From contig JAXMCK010000008.1 in NCBI GenBank assembly GCA_046349395.1, positions 124,001-188,000 on the forward strand: a stretch of DNA of 64,000 nucleotides, read 5' to 3'. The stretch comes from JAXMCK01 sp046349395. Its GTDB lineage: Bacteria > Pseudomonadota > Alphaproteobacteria > Geminicoccales > Geminicoccaceae. This document shows, piece by piece, positions 8,326 through 17,106 of the stretch; positions within the stretch are counted from its first letter, which is position 1; each line of letters starts with the position of its first letter. The notes under the pieces were generated by a model, which saw only the letters and a list, made by a program, of their open reading frames with translations, was not told where the DNA came from and made no database searches. The translations under genes and the position numbers were made by a program.

Positions 8326-8352
8326 CGGAGCCGCGGACGGGCCGCGGCTCCG
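8326..8352. terminator. Bidirectional hairpin terminator between convergent genes
   Basis: CGGAGCCGCGG pairs perfectly with CCGCGGCTCCG (11-bp stem, 5-base loop) in the 46 bases between two convergent stop codons at 8317 and 8364. ATATCTCT follows on the plus strand. Position and stem strength fit a shared terminator. Confidence 0.65.
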
Positions 8353-8363
8353 ATATCTCTGGA

Positions 8364-8993
8364 TCAGGTCGCGGGGTCGGGTCCGCACAGGACACGCAAG
8401 GCCTCGCGGCGATCCTTGGGGAGCACCTCGACCGGGTAGGTCGGCTGCCGTGTGGTGCGGTCGAAGAAGGGATGCGGCCAGGTCCGGCCGGTGAGGCGCC
8501 AGAGTGCGACCCGCGCGACGGCGGGGACGAGAATCCGGACGGGCAGGCCCTTCGAACCGGGCGGCGGGCCGCCGATCGCGAACTGGCCGTAGACCGCACC
8601 CACCGCCGGCCCGATGAGCGCGGTGACGTCCTGGCCCATGACCTCCAGGGCCTGCCGGTGCAGTCCGATATAGGGGATCGCCGGGCCGACCGTGTTGCCG
8701 AGCGGGGTGCCGCAGCAGCGCGCGTGGAAGCGGTAGGGGCCCTTCTCCGTCAGCCGCAGGGCGGCGATGCGATCCCTGCCCTCGTTCAGCGTCAGCGAGG
8801 ACGGGGGGACCTGGACCACGTCGGTGCCGCCCTTGGCGTCGAGGATGTCGGGGCGGCCAATTGCATGGGCGAAGGCCTGGCAGTCGTCGCAGTAGCAGAC
8901 GACGCGGTTGACCAGGTGCCGGGAGAGGCCGGCGAGGCGGCCGCGGACCTGGCCGCAGCGGCAGGCGAGGTGGGCGGCGGGATCGGGGGTCAA
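8364..8993 (-). CDS. GFA-like (DUF6151-type) cysteine-motif protein
   Basis: 209 aa soluble protein with zinc-type cysteine motifs: CRCGQ near the N-terminus, then CYCDDCQAFA and CCGTPLG. This pattern fits the GFA (glutathione-dependent formaldehyde-activating enzyme) fold and the DUF6151 group. I choose TTG 8993, whose TTGA overlaps the stop of the upstream M20 peptidase gene by 4 bp and immediately precedes the conserved CRCGQ block. The frame is open much further upstream but only as a shadow of that gene. Coupled translation suggests a shared substrate or pathway with the deacylase. No enzymatic activity can be assigned. Confidence 0.75.
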   Translation of the reverse strand: MTPDPAAHLACRCGQVRGRLAGLSRHLVNRVVCYCDDCQAFAHAIGRPDILDAKGGTDVVQVPPSSLTLNEGRDRIAALRLTEKGPYRFHARCCGTPLGNTVGPAIPYIGLHRQALEVMGQDVTALIGPAVGAVYGQFAIGGPPPGSKGLPVRILVPAVARVALWRLTGRTWPHPFFDRTTRQPTYPVEVLPKDRREALRVLCGPDPAT

Positions 8994-10294
8994 GCCGCCG
9001 GCTCCACGCCGCACCATTCGGCCATGGTGAGGGCGATGGTGCGGGTGATGTCGTGGAGGCTCGCGAGGCCGACGCTCTCGTCGATGCCGTGGATGTCCTC
9101 GGCATCGGGGCCGAACACGGCGACGGAGGTATCCCGGTAGAGGACGAAATGGCGGCCGTCGGTCAGGCCGGTGGCGGGGTAGTCGCGCAAGCTCGTGCCG
9201 GTGAGGTCGGCCCAAGTGCGCTTGGCGAGGCGGACGATGGGGGCGTCCATGTCGAAGACGCAGGGGTCGGCGGTGAAGCCCTTGAACTCGAGCTTCACGG
9301 TGGCACCGCGGAGGCGCTCGTCGGCGGCGGCCTCGGCGACGAGGTGCTCGATATCGGCCATCGTTTCGGCGGCGGTGTAGCCCATCATGACGCCGACGCG
9401 CAGGCCGATGCGGCAGCGGGTGGCGACCGAGGAGTTCCACTCACCACCCTCGATGGTGCCGAGATTGACGTTGATCGGGTGGTTGACGCCGCGGAAGGCC
9501 GGATGGGTGCGCTCGGCGCGGTTCATCTCCAGCTCGTAGTCCTTGCAGCGGGCGGCGATGGCGGCGGCGGCCTCGATCGCGTTCACGCCGGCCTGCATGT
9601 CGCGGACATGGGCGGGGCGGCCGGAGACGGTGACCCAGGCCCAGACGACGCCGACCTCGGCCGAGTACATGGCGGGCAGGCCGGGGCCAGGCTCGGGGAT
9701 GATGACGGCGTCCGTGCGCGGCAGGGCCAGCATCGTGGCCAGCGCCCCGTTGCCGGTGCACTCCTCCTCGATGACGGACTGCATCTGCACCTCGGCGGCG
9801 GGCTGGAGGCCGGCCTGGCGCAGGGCCTTGAAGGCGGTGAGATAGGCGGCGACGCCGGCCTTCATGTCGCCGGCACCGCGGCCGTACATGCGGCCGTCGC
9901 GGATCGCGGGCTCGAAGGGGGGCGTGGTCCACATGTCTGCCGCACCGACGGGTACCACGTCGAGGTGGCCCTGGAGGGCGAGGCTGCGGCCCTTGCGGTC
10001 GCGGGGGTTGTGGACGGCCACGACATTGTCGCGGCCCTCGTAGGGGATGAGCGGCGGCGAGAAGCCGGGGTGGGACGCGAGGGCGGCGGCGTCGACGGGG
10101 ACCCGGCGTGGGGTGAGGCCGAGCTCGGTGTAGAGGCGGGCCATCTCGTCGAGGGCCGAGGCCTCGTCGCCGAGCATGGAGGGGTGGCGGACGAGTCGCT
10201 CCAGCGTGCGGACCGCGTCGTCGCGGAGGTCGTCGACGGCCTGCAGGATCGCGCGGCGGGCACCGGGGTCGAGGGGTTTCATCGGTTGTCTCAC
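8990..10294 (-). CDS. M20-family deacylase (ArgE/DapE-like)
   Basis: 434 aa zinc-dependent amidohydrolase. The di-metal site is visible: GHLDVVP (His110, Asp112), GRGAGDMKAG (Asp143), the catalytic Glu pair in VIEEECTGNGA (Glu176-Glu177), PEPGPG and a C-terminal HGIDE motif. A dimerisation domain lies between, as in ArgE/DapE. The start is either GTG 10294 or ATG 10282; neither has a strong ribosome site. It is translationally coupled to the GFA-like gene. The family includes acetylornithine deacetylase and many N-acyl or N-formyl amino acid hydrolases, so the acyl substrate is open. No arginine or lysine genes flank it, so a catabolic role is likelier. Confidence 0.85.
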   Translation of the reverse strand: MRQPMKPLDPGARRAILQAVDDLRDDAVRTLERLVRHPSMLGDEASALDEMARLYTELGLTPRRVPVDAAALASHPGFSPPLIPYEGRDNVVAVHNPRDRKGRSLALQGHLDVVPVGAADMWTTPPFEPAIRDGRMYGRGAGDMKAGVAAYLTAFKALRQAGLQPAAEVQMQSVIEEECTGNGALATMLALPRTDAVIIPEPGPGLPAMYSAEVGVVWAWVTVSGRPAHVRDMQAGVNAIEAAAAIAARCKDYELEMNRAERTHPAFRGVNHPINVNLGTIEGGEWNSSVATRCRIGLRVGVMMGYTAAETMADIEHLVAEAAADERLRGATVKLEFKGFTADPCVFDMDAPIVRLAKRTWADLTGTSLRDYPATGLTDGRHFVLYRDTSVAVFGPDAEDIHGIDESVGLASLHDITRTIALTMAEWCGVEPAA

Positions 10295-10361
10295 GCGAAG
10301 GGCGAGCGAGACGTCCTAGGCCCAGACGGGGCGTTCGACCACGCGGGAGTCGGCGTTTCGT

Positions 10362-11054
10362 TCAGGACGGCTCGCCCGGCGTCACCGCGGCCGAGAGGGC
10401 GTAGAGGCCGGCGTCGGCGTCGCCGCTGCCCGAAGGGGGGTTCGACCCGTTCAACACGTCACGCAGGGCGCTGCGGTAGGCATCGGGGTTCGAGCTGTAG
10501 GGGTCGGCGATGCCGTCAACCCAGCGGTCGACGGCGGCGGTCGGGTCCATGCCCTCTGCGCGGTCCTGCCGGTAGCGGGCGGTGTCGGCGGCGTAGTTGT
10601 CGGAGCTGGCGAGCTGCTGCGCCACGTAGTCGATGGCGTCCGCACGGTCCTTGAAGACGACGAACCGATCGCTGACCGTGCCGCAGTCGAGGGTCCAGGC
10701 GTCGCGACCGCCGGCCGCCGACGCACTCACATACTTCCAGGCGAGCACGTTGTTGGTCTCTTGCGCGAGCTCGGTCCAGCCATAGCCGGACTCCTGGATG
10801 GCCATCGCCGTGATCGCCGCCGCCGGCACGCCGTAGCGCTCCTCCGCACGGCTGGCCAAGGGCCCGATGTCGGCCACGAAGGCCTGTTGCTCGGCAGGGG
10901 TCGGATGGCCCGGCAGCGGCGCGTAGCAGCTCGTGGCGGTGCGGGACGCCTCGACGGGCGCCGACGCGGTGGCGACGGGGCCGGTGGCCGGCGGGCTGGA
11001 GCAGGCGCCGGCGGTCAGGAGACCCAGACTGATCAGTGCAGCGCGTGGCGCCAT
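10362..11054 (-). CDS. Glucosaminidase-domain lipoprotein
   Basis: 230 aa predicted lipoprotein: a short hydrophobic signal (AALISLGLLTAGAC) with lipidation at Cys18, followed by a Pro/Ala linker. The domain at about 62-195 resembles mannosyl-glycoprotein endo-N-acetylglucosaminidase (LytB/FlgJ-like), with the putative acid Glu88 in AITAMAIQESGYGW and a conserved NNVLAWK block. It would cut peptidoglycan glycan strands in the periplasm. A low-complexity Ser/Gly/Asp tail follows. Encoded alone, 67 bases upstream of the M20 gene on the same strand. Domain call good; role (cell growth, turnover or secretion) unknown. Confidence 0.75.
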   Translation of the reverse strand: MAPRAALISLGLLTAGACSSPPATGPVATASAPVEASRTATSCYAPLPGHPTPAEQQAFVADIGPLASRAEERYGVPAAAITAMAIQESGYGWTELAQETNNVLAWKYVSASAAGGRDAWTLDCGTVSDRFVVFKDRADAIDYVAQQLASSDNYAADTARYRQDRAEGMDPTAAVDRWVDGIADPYSSNPDAYRSALRDVLNGSNPPSGSGDADAGLYALSAAVTPGEPS

Positions 11055-11153
11055 GTCGTTCTCCTGCGGCAGGACTCGGGTGGGGCCGATCCAACGAGGC
11101 AGGATGGCCGGGGTTCCGGCCCGGCGCGGGCGGCATGCAGCTCGCAGAATACG

Positions 11154-11810
11154 TCAGGCGTCCGTTCGCGAGCTTGCCCTGAAGACCGCGAGCTGGGCGG
11201 CGAAGGCGCGCCGGTAGGCGGGGCGCGCCTCGCCGCGGGCGAGGTAGGCGGCGAGCGTCGGGTAGGCGTCGAGCAGGCCGGAGGAGCGCAGGCGGAGAAG
11301 GACCGAGACCATCATCAGGTCGCCCGCACTGAAGGTGCGGTCGAGCCAGTCGGCGTCGCCGAGGCGGGCGACCAGCTGGTCGAGACGCGACCGGACGCGT
11401 GCCTGGACGAGAGGCAGGCGCTCCTCGTGCCAGGCCTCCTCGCCTTCGAGGAGCACGGCGTTGGCGAGCTCCAGGATCGGCGGCTCGACCGTGTTGAGGG
11501 CGGCGAACATCCAGGTGATGGCGCGCGCCCGGGCGTCGGCGTCCTCGGGCAGCAGGCCCGGATGATTGAGGGCGATGTGGAGGACGATCGAGCCGGTCTC
11601 GAAGAGGGCGAATTCACCTTCCTCATAGGTCGGGATCTGACCGAAGGGGTTGAGGGCGAGGTGGGCCGGCTCCTTCATCGAGCGGAAGGAGACGAGGCGG
11701 ACCTCGTAGGGCAGGCCCACCTCCTCCAGCGCCCAGCGGACACGCGTGTCCCGGGCCAAGCCGCGCCCGCCGTCAGGCGAGCGCTCGAAGGCGGTGATGG
11801 TGATCGTCAT
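11154..11810 (-). CDS. Glutathione S-transferase family protein
   Basis: 218 aa cytosolic enzyme with an N-terminal thioredoxin-like domain and a C-terminal helical domain. NPFGQIPTYEEGEFALFET contains the cis-proline and the (E)T-G-S glutathione-gamma-glutamyl contact typical of bacterial GSTs. The C-terminal half has the conserved SAGDLMMV N-capping box. ATG 11810 is preceded by GGGAGGAG 7 bases upstream, which decides this start over an upstream in-frame codon at 11861. Monocistronic. The likely role is conjugation or reduction of electrophiles; the specific substrate is unknown. Confidence 0.85.
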   Translation of the reverse strand: MTITITAFERSPDGGRGLARDTRVRWALEEVGLPYEVRLVSFRSMKEPAHLALNPFGQIPTYEEGEFALFETGSIVLHIALNHPGLLPEDADARARAITWMFAALNTVEPPILELANAVLLEGEEAWHEERLPLVQARVRSRLDQLVARLGDADWLDRTFSAGDLMMVSVLLRLRSSGLLDAYPTLAAYLARGEARPAYRRAFAAQLAVFRASSRTDA

Positions 11811-12000
11811 GGCGGCTCCTCCCGGCAAAGGCGGCGGCGGAGCGGACAGTGGTAGCCGCACGCGGGCCGGAGATCACGCCTGCAAACGGCCGACGGTTGG
11901 CCGATTTCGTTCGAAGATGAGACGGGGGCGGCGACCGTCAGCGGGTCGGGCGCGGCGGCGACTTCGGTTTCCGAGGGCCCGGACGGGGTGTCGAGCGGCG

Positions 12001-12459
12001 CTAGTCCATCACCACCGGGGAGGTGTTGCGTATGTCGAAGGCGAAGGGAGCGCCCATGGTCCTGATCCTGATCTCGACGAAATGCCTGCCCTTCTTCGGC
12101 GCCGTATAGACGACCTGCCGTATCGCCGAGACGAACTCCAGATTGGGCGTAGTGTTCGAGCTGCACAGGACGATGCCGCCACTGTTGGGGTTTGTCCTGG
12201 CACCGTCCACAGTCATGTCGATGAACAGGGGCCCCTTCGTATAGCAATCGGCGTTGTAGGTGATGACGACCTTCTGCCGATCTGCGCTGGTCGTGAAGGC
12301 GAGTGCCGTGTTGCCGGCCTCGTTGAGCGGCAACAGGCCCAAGGTCGTGATGTTGGTCGCACGCGTGGAGGTCGCCAGTATATCCGCTCGAACCGGCAGG
12401 CCGACCATAAGCGCCGCAAGTGCCAGCACCGAGGCCGCATTCGCCACCGACCTTTTCAT
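12001..12459 (-). CDS. Small secreted protein of unknown function
   Basis: 152 aa with a clean Sec signal peptide (MKRSVANAASVLALAALMV, cleavage after VRA near residue 25). The mature part is beta-rich and includes ALAFTTSADRQKVVITYNADC, a second Cys in GGIVLCSSNT and a C-terminal strand VEIRIRTMGAP. From memory this resembles a loosely conserved secreted domain with NADC...FC pairs found in many environmental proteobacteria; no enzyme motif is visible. A strong GGAGGG lies upstream of the ATG. It is transcribed away from a second small secreted gene at 12775. Possibly a disulfide-stabilised beta-sandwich; function unknown. Confidence 0.65.
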   Translation of the reverse strand: MKRSVANAASVLALAALMVGLPVRADILATSTRATNITTLGLLPLNEAGNTALAFTTSADRQKVVITYNADCYTKGPLFIDMTVDGARTNPNSGGIVLCSSNTTPNLEFVSAIRQVVYTAPKKGRHFVEIRIRTMGAPFAFDIRNTSPVVMD

Positions 12460-12774
12460 GGGCGTCCCTCCGAGGTTCAGAGCAGCCGGCTTCCAGAACG
12501 CAAATTCTTCCGTTCCGCCGCTCTCGGCAAGCCGGCGAGAGCTTCAGCCCGTTCCGTGGCCAACAATGAACAGCGTTCACACCCTCGACCTCCGTCTCCG
12601 TCAGATCAGAAGATCCTAGTCGAACTGAGCGCAGTTCAGGTCCGTCGAGCTATCATTGATCGTTCCTTCGGCGGGAAGAGCCGGCACTTGCCCCCATTTC
12701 GCTCGAGCATGGTACCTCGGGGCACGTGCATGGGGACGGGCCGACAGAAGGTCCGGATCAGGGGGAGAGGTGGC
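12460..12774. other. Divergent intergenic region between two secreted-protein genes
   Basis: 315 bases without a gene. It holds ribosome sites for both flanking genes and a 13-bp inverted repeat TGAAC-AGC-GTTCA at 12567-12579 that could be a regulator site. I see no clear -35/-10 pair. Confidence 0.4.
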
Positions 12775-13149
12775 ATGACGTCCAGTGCTTACCGGGCCGC
12801 GATGGCGGCCCTGTCTCTCCTGGCGACGTCACTGCCCTTGCCAACGCGTGCAGCACCGCCCACCGACTGCGACAAATGCTTCGCCCTCGTCCGGGCAAAT
12901 GGCTCCCTCGTCCGCTATCGCAATGTGCTCGCCAACTATCGTCGAAGCACCGGCGTCTACGAGATCGTCTTTAAGTATCCGGTCAACAAGTGCTTCATCT
13001 CGATCCAATCGGAAACCCTATTCACCTCCGCAACCATCAACCGTGGCAGCAGTGGCAGCGATCCGGCAAACCAATCCGTACGCATCTATATGATCGACTA
13101 CAGAGGTATTTCAGCGGAAGGCAGCTTCGGGATCTATGTGATGTGCTGA
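12775..13149 (+). CDS. Small secreted protein with C-terminal beta-strand/Cys motif
   Basis: 124 aa with a Sec signal (AAMAALSLLATSLPLPTRA, cleavage near residue 25) followed by a CDKC pair. The body YEIVFKYPVNKCFISIQ and the final GSFGIYVMC resemble a widespread secreted beta domain in which a strand of the type Y-V-TF-VS-C-A is followed by a terminal FH-VVxC; this likeness is from memory. ATG 12775 is set by GGGGGAGAGG immediately upstream. Four cysteines in the mature part suggest disulfides. Divergent from the secreted protein at 12001-12459. Function unknown. Confidence 0.65.
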   Translation: MTSSAYRAAMAALSLLATSLPLPTRAAPPTDCDKCFALVRANGSLVRYRNVLANYRRSTGVYEIVFKYPVNKCFISIQSETLFTSATINRGSSGSDPANQSVRIYMIDYRGISAEGSFGIYVMC

Positions 13150-13185
13150 GCCCGGATCATCCCGCTGCGACGCAGCACGGCGACC

Positions 13186-14304
13186 TCACAGCGACCAGCG
13201 CGTCGTCTGCAGGCAGGTGATGCCGTCGCGGCCGCGGGCGTAGTAGGCGGTGAGGAGGTCGCCGTCGGCGAGGCGGGCGGTGCAAGGATAGCCGAGGTCG
13301 AGGCTCGGCAGGTCGTCGCGGATGATGATGGGGTCGGCGGCGGTCCAGCGGCGGCCGCCGTCGTGGCTCAGGACGGCGCGGATGCTGAAGGGCTCGCGGC
13401 GGAAGCCGTAGGTGCAGAGGATGGTGCCGTCGGGCAGCGGGCAGAGGTGGCCGGGATAGCCGTCGATGCCGGTGGGCTCGGGCGTCGACCAGGTCAGACC
13501 GCCGTCGGATGAATGGGTCTGCCAGAGGGTCCGACTGATATTGTCGCGCAGATGGAGGAGGACGCGGCCGTCCGGGAGGAGCAAGGGTGCGGGCTCCTCG
13601 AACAGGCGGCCAGGGACGGCAGCGGCGGTGATGGGCGCGGACCAGGTGAGGCCGCCGTCGGTGGAGCGGACGACGAACACGCTTTCGTAATAGGGCACGT
13701 CGCTGAGCGGGAGCAGGATGGTGCGGTCCGGGAGGACAACGCCGCCGCGCATGCCGTAGCCGCCTGAGAAGGAGCCGGTGTCGATCTCCATGCTGACGGG
13801 CCAGGTCTGTCCGCCATCGTCGGAGAGGTGGATCCAGGTCGAGCCGCCGCCGCGGGCCCAGGGCATCAGGCGCTCGGCCGGGACGGTCGCCAGAGCGCTC
13901 GTCTCGTGCTCCTTCGAGGCGAGGTGGGCGGCGGCGAGCCGGTCGGGGAAGACGAGGCCGCGCGGATCGCGCTTCCTGGCCGCCGGCAGCGGGTACCAGT
14001 CGAAGCGCCACTGGTTCAGCATCGCGCGGCCGCCGCCGAGGTCGGTGAGGCCGGCGCATTCGACGCCACTCCAGGCAAAGTCCGGCACGACGACAGGCGC
14101 CGACCAGGTGGCACCCTCGTCGCTGGAGCGGATCAGGTAGTTGCGGAAGAGCGGGTCCTCCGGCGGGTGAAGGACGAAGGCCCGGCGCGGGGCACAGTTG
14201 AAGACGGTGAGCAAGTCGGAGCCGACGCGCGCCAGATGGGCGTGGGCGAGATAGGCATGCTCGTCCTTCAGGAGGACGGCGTGCATGGCGCGCGTCGGCA
14301 GCAC
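13186..14304 (-). CDS. Asp-box (BNR-repeat) sialidase-fold protein A
   Basis: 372 aa beta-propeller of the sialidase/neuraminidase superfamily. At least five Asp boxes are readable: SSDEGATW, SDDGGQTW, STDGGLTW, SSDGGLTW and SHDGGRRW, spaced about 50-100 residues apart as for propeller blades. No signal peptide is present, so a classical secreted exo-sialidase role is doubtful. The start is GTG 14304 or ATG 14286. It lies 4 bases after the stop of a second, related gene, so the two are one operon. Divergent neighbours encode a sugar ABC importer and an aldehyde dehydrogenase. It may be an intracellular glycosidase or lyase; the reaction is unknown. Confidence 0.75.
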   Translation of the reverse strand: MLPTRAMHAVLLKDEHAYLAHAHLARVGSDLLTVFNCAPRRAFVLHPPEDPLFRNYLIRSSDEGATWSAPVVVPDFAWSGVECAGLTDLGGGRAMLNQWRFDWYPLPAARKRDPRGLVFPDRLAAAHLASKEHETSALATVPAERLMPWARGGGSTWIHLSDDGGQTWPVSMEIDTGSFSGGYGMRGGVVLPDRTILLPLSDVPYYESVFVVRSTDGGLTWSAPITAAAVPGRLFEEPAPLLLPDGRVLLHLRDNISRTLWQTHSSDGGLTWSTPEPTGIDGYPGHLCPLPDGTILCTYGFRREPFSIRAVLSHDGGRRWTAADPIIIRDDLPSLDLGYPCTARLADGDLLTAYYARGRDGITCLQTTRWSL

Positions 14305-14308
14305 GAGC

Positions 14309-15516
14309 TCAGAGGCGGAACCGCGTGCAGCGGACGTATTGCAGCGGAAACTCGTCCTCGCTCCACTCGTGGTAGGAGGCGAGGATGGTGCCGTCCGGCA
14401 GTTGCACCACGCTCGGATAGCCGATGTGCTGGTAGACGCCGGGGTTGGCCCAATCGATCGAGCCGCTGCCGTACTTGCCGCTCCAGGGGCTCATGCGCGA
14501 GGAGCCCGGGCGCTCGGCGGCGCTCTTGCCGGGCACACCGCCCTCGCGGATGACGAACTCGTTCTTGCGGTCCCAGGTGATGCCGTCGTCGGAGACGCAG
14601 CCGCGGACACCGTAGGGCGGGCGCCGATAGCCGTAGATCATCAGGTAGCGGCCGTCCTGCAGCGCGATCATCTCGGACGGGTAGCCCCAGATGTTGGTCC
14701 ATTTGGGCGGCGACCAGGAGAAGCCGTCATCGTCGGACACGGTGACGACCATGTTCTTGGCGTCGCCCGACGGGTTCACGTGCGTGCGCATCGTGCAGAC
14801 GAGGCGGCCGTCGGCGAGGCGGACCATCGCCGGCTCTTCATAGTCGATGATCGAGGCCGGATCGTAGGCCAGCGTGGAATAGTACTCCCAATTGTCGCCG
14901 CCGTCGTCGGAGCGCATCAGGGCCGAGCGGGTCGACTCTCCCTCGCCTTCCTCCTCGTAACCGTGGATGCGGCCGTAGAGGCCCATGAGGATGCTGCCGG
15001 AGGGCAGCTGCCAGCAGCCGAGGCGGCAGCCGCCGTGCTTCAGCGGACGGACATTGACCGGGATCGGCTCGGACCAGGTGCGGCCGCGGTCGGTCGACTT
15101 CACGACATAGGTGCCGAGCCAGGCCTGCAGCTTGTAGGCCCAGGTCCAGTCGCCCCAGGCACTGCTGGTCGGGTTGGCCGCCCAGGACACACCCTCGGGC
15201 TTCACGCCGCGCTTGAAGAAGCCGGTGATCGTCATGTTGACGAGCCAGGTGCCGTCGGAAAGCTCGCAGAAGCCGCAGTCCCAGTTGCCGGTCTTGTCAG
15301 ACCAGGGGAGCACGATCTCGGGGGCCGACCAGGTGAGGCCGCCGTCGGCGGAGCGGCTCAGCAGTGTCTGGCCGCTGTCGTGGTGGTAGGGAAAGCGCTC
15401 CTCGTTGAACACCGCGATCACCTCGCCGCTCGCCACCACGCGGGTGGCGATCTGGTTCACGCAATGCTCGCCATGCCTGAAGATGTCGTGGTGGGTGACG
15501 TCCTTGATCTCGACCA
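14309..15516 (-). CDS. Asp-box (BNR-repeat) sialidase-fold protein B
   Basis: 402 aa from GTG 15516, partner of the preceding propeller gene. Asp boxes: SADGGLTW, STDRGRTW, SDDGGDNW, SDDDGFSW and a shorter SDDGITW. Conserved pieces HPDGTILASYHEW-like (QLPDGTILASYHEWSE) and VRCTRFRL close the propeller. No signal peptide. I favour GTG 15516 because a purine-rich GGCGGGGCAGG precedes it; an in-frame TTG at 15550 would add 11 residues. It starts the leftward operon and is divergent from the sugar-binding protein gene at 15780. Two intracellular propellers beside a sugar importer point to processing of an imported acidic or glycosidic compound. Confidence 0.72.
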
Positions 15517-15582
15517 CGGCCCTGCCCCGCCCTGATGACTGTCGCGGCAACTGATGCCATGTCGTCGGGCCCGCGAGTTGAC

Positions 15583-15595
15583 ATTGTACGACAAT
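15583..15595. promoter_or_regulatory. ATTGT-N3-ACAAT inverted repeat in divergent promoter region
   Basis: ATTGTACGACAAT has perfect 5-base arms with a 3-base spacer, a geometry used by FadR-type GntR regulators. It overlaps a TTGACA (15578-15583) on the plus strand and a TACAAT (15587-15582) on the minus strand, between the propeller operon and the ABC operon. No regulator gene lies next to it in this window. Confidence 0.4.
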
Positions 15596-15779
15596 AACTG
15601 AGCCCAGAGCGCCAGCGGACCAGCGATGCCCGCTCGGGCGCTTCGCCGTCTGAGGCCAAGTCCGTGTCGTCCAGCATCAAGTCGGGTGCGGCCGGCGATG
15701 GAATGATCCACATGGGACAAGCTCGACGATCATGCTCGCAACCGTCCGCCAGGACGGACGCCTTGGGGAGGGCAATCGC

Positions 15780-17096
15780 ATGACGACCCGTTGGAAGATG
15801 ACGCGGCGCGCCTTCGCCGCCGGTGCGGCCACCGCCGCCGCCACGCCGTTCTGGCTCACGGGCCGGGCGCCGCACGCGCAGCAGCCGACCGAGATCCTGC
15901 ACTGGTCCTGGCTCGCCGCGTCGGACGGCGAGGTCTGGGCCAAGATGATCGACGAGTTCAACGCCGCGCACAGCGGCAAGGGCGTCCAGATCAAGATGGA
16001 GCTGGTGCCCGAGGAGCAGTACGTCACCAAGGTCCTGGCGGCCGCCGTCACCGGCAAGGCGCCGGACTTCGGCTGGGGCACCGCAGGCGTCCGGGCCAAG
16101 ATGGCGAAGGACGGGATCATCGTCCCGCTGGATGACCTCGCCAAGAAGTCCGGTCTCGATCTCGCCGACTTCAGCGAGTTCTCGATCCAGTCGGCCCGCT
16201 ATCCGAAGTACGACAACGGCCTGTTCCAGATCCCGATGGATCTGATGAGCCTGCAGCCCGAGGTGAACCTCGACCACGTCAAGGAGGCGGGGCTCGACCC
16301 GGACAAGTTCCCGACCGACGGCAAGAGCCTGCTCGACTGGGCCGAGGCGATGACCAAGCGCGACGGCGACAAGGTCGTGCGCTCGGGCATCATGATGACG
16401 GGCTCGGGCGTGCAGCCGACGGTGACCTGGGGCATCGTGTCGGCACAGATGGGCTTCGAGCGGGCGAATGCGGATCTCACGAAGGCCGCGATCAATCCCG
16501 AGGCCGGCATCGCCGCGATGAACTGGGTGCTCGACCTGTTCGACAAGTACAAGGTCAGCACGCGCGACGTGACCGACCGCTACAAGGCGTTCGGCACCGG
16601 CGAAGGCTCGATCTTCTGGACCGGTCCCTGGACGCTGAACGGCTACGTCCAGCAGAAACTGAACTTCGCGACCTATCTGTTCCCGAACATCGGCGGCAAG
16701 CTGCTGACCTACTTCGAGCAGGGTGGCCTCGAGCTGTACAAGCAGAAGGACGAGGGCCGCTACCAGGCGACGATGGACGCCGTGAAGTGGCTGTCGGACA
16801 ACAGCTTCCTCTGGACGACCGTCGGCCGCGGCGCCTCGCCCCGGAAGTCGATCCTGGAGCGGCCGGACTACAAGACGGCGGGCCTGCCCTGGTCGGTGCG
16901 CGGGGCCTTCATCGAGGGCATGTCGTTCGCGAAGCTGGGCGAGATACCGGTGCTGGCCGGCCCCGACTTCACGATCTACTCGGGCGGCAACTTCCTGGCG
17001 AAGACGCTCGAAGGTGTCTGGAACGGTGCCAGCAAGCCCGAGGAGGCGATGGAGAAGATCGCCACCCAGTGGCAGAAGGGCCTCGACGCCGGCTGA
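15780..17096 (+). CDS. Sugar ABC transporter substrate-binding protein (Tat signal)
   Basis: 438 aa periplasmic binding protein of the family-1 (CUT1, UgpB/MalE-like) type. The N-terminus MTRRAFAAGAATAAATPFW is a twin-arginine signal, suggesting export in folded form. The mature protein begins near PTEILHWSW. ATG 15780 is selected by GGGGAGGG 7 bases upstream; the frame extends further upstream without support. It is followed by two permeases (10-base gap, then an 8-bp overlap) and an aldehyde dehydrogenase, but no ATPase. The neighbouring propeller proteins hint at an oligosaccharide or acidic sugar substrate; not proven. Confidence 0.87.
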   Translation: MTTRWKMTRRAFAAGAATAAATPFWLTGRAPHAQQPTEILHWSWLAASDGEVWAKMIDEFNAAHSGKGVQIKMELVPEEQYVTKVLAAAVTGKAPDFGWGTAGVRAKMAKDGIIVPLDDLAKKSGLDLADFSEFSIQSARYPKYDNGLFQIPMDLMSLQPEVNLDHVKEAGLDPDKFPTDGKSLLDWAEAMTKRDGDKVVRSGIMMTGSGVQPTVTWGIVSAQMGFERANADLTKAAINPEAGIAAMNWVLDLFDKYKVSTRDVTDRYKAFGTGEGSIFWTGPWTLNGYVQQKLNFATYLFPNIGGKLLTYFEQGGLELYKQKDEGRYQATMDAVKWLSDNSFLWTTVGRGASPRKSILERPDYKTAGLPWSVRGAFIEGMSFAKLGEIPVLAGPDFTIYSGGNFLAKTLEGVWNGASKPEEAMEKIATQWQKGLDAG

Positions 17097-17106
17097 TCGG
17101 CCCGAC

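Noticed and set aside
8990..10294. Naming the M20 gene argE or dapE
   Set aside because: No arginine or lysine biosynthesis context; the family has many other acyl-amino-acid hydrolases.
9053..10654. 533-codon plus-strand frame opposite the M20 deacylase
   Set aside because: Gly/Ala/Asp-rich antisense artefact; the M20 motifs on the other strand are intact.
13186..15516. Calling the two Asp-box proteins secreted exo-sialidases
   Set aside because: Neither has a signal peptide and no sialic-acid catabolic genes are adjacent; only the fold is supported.
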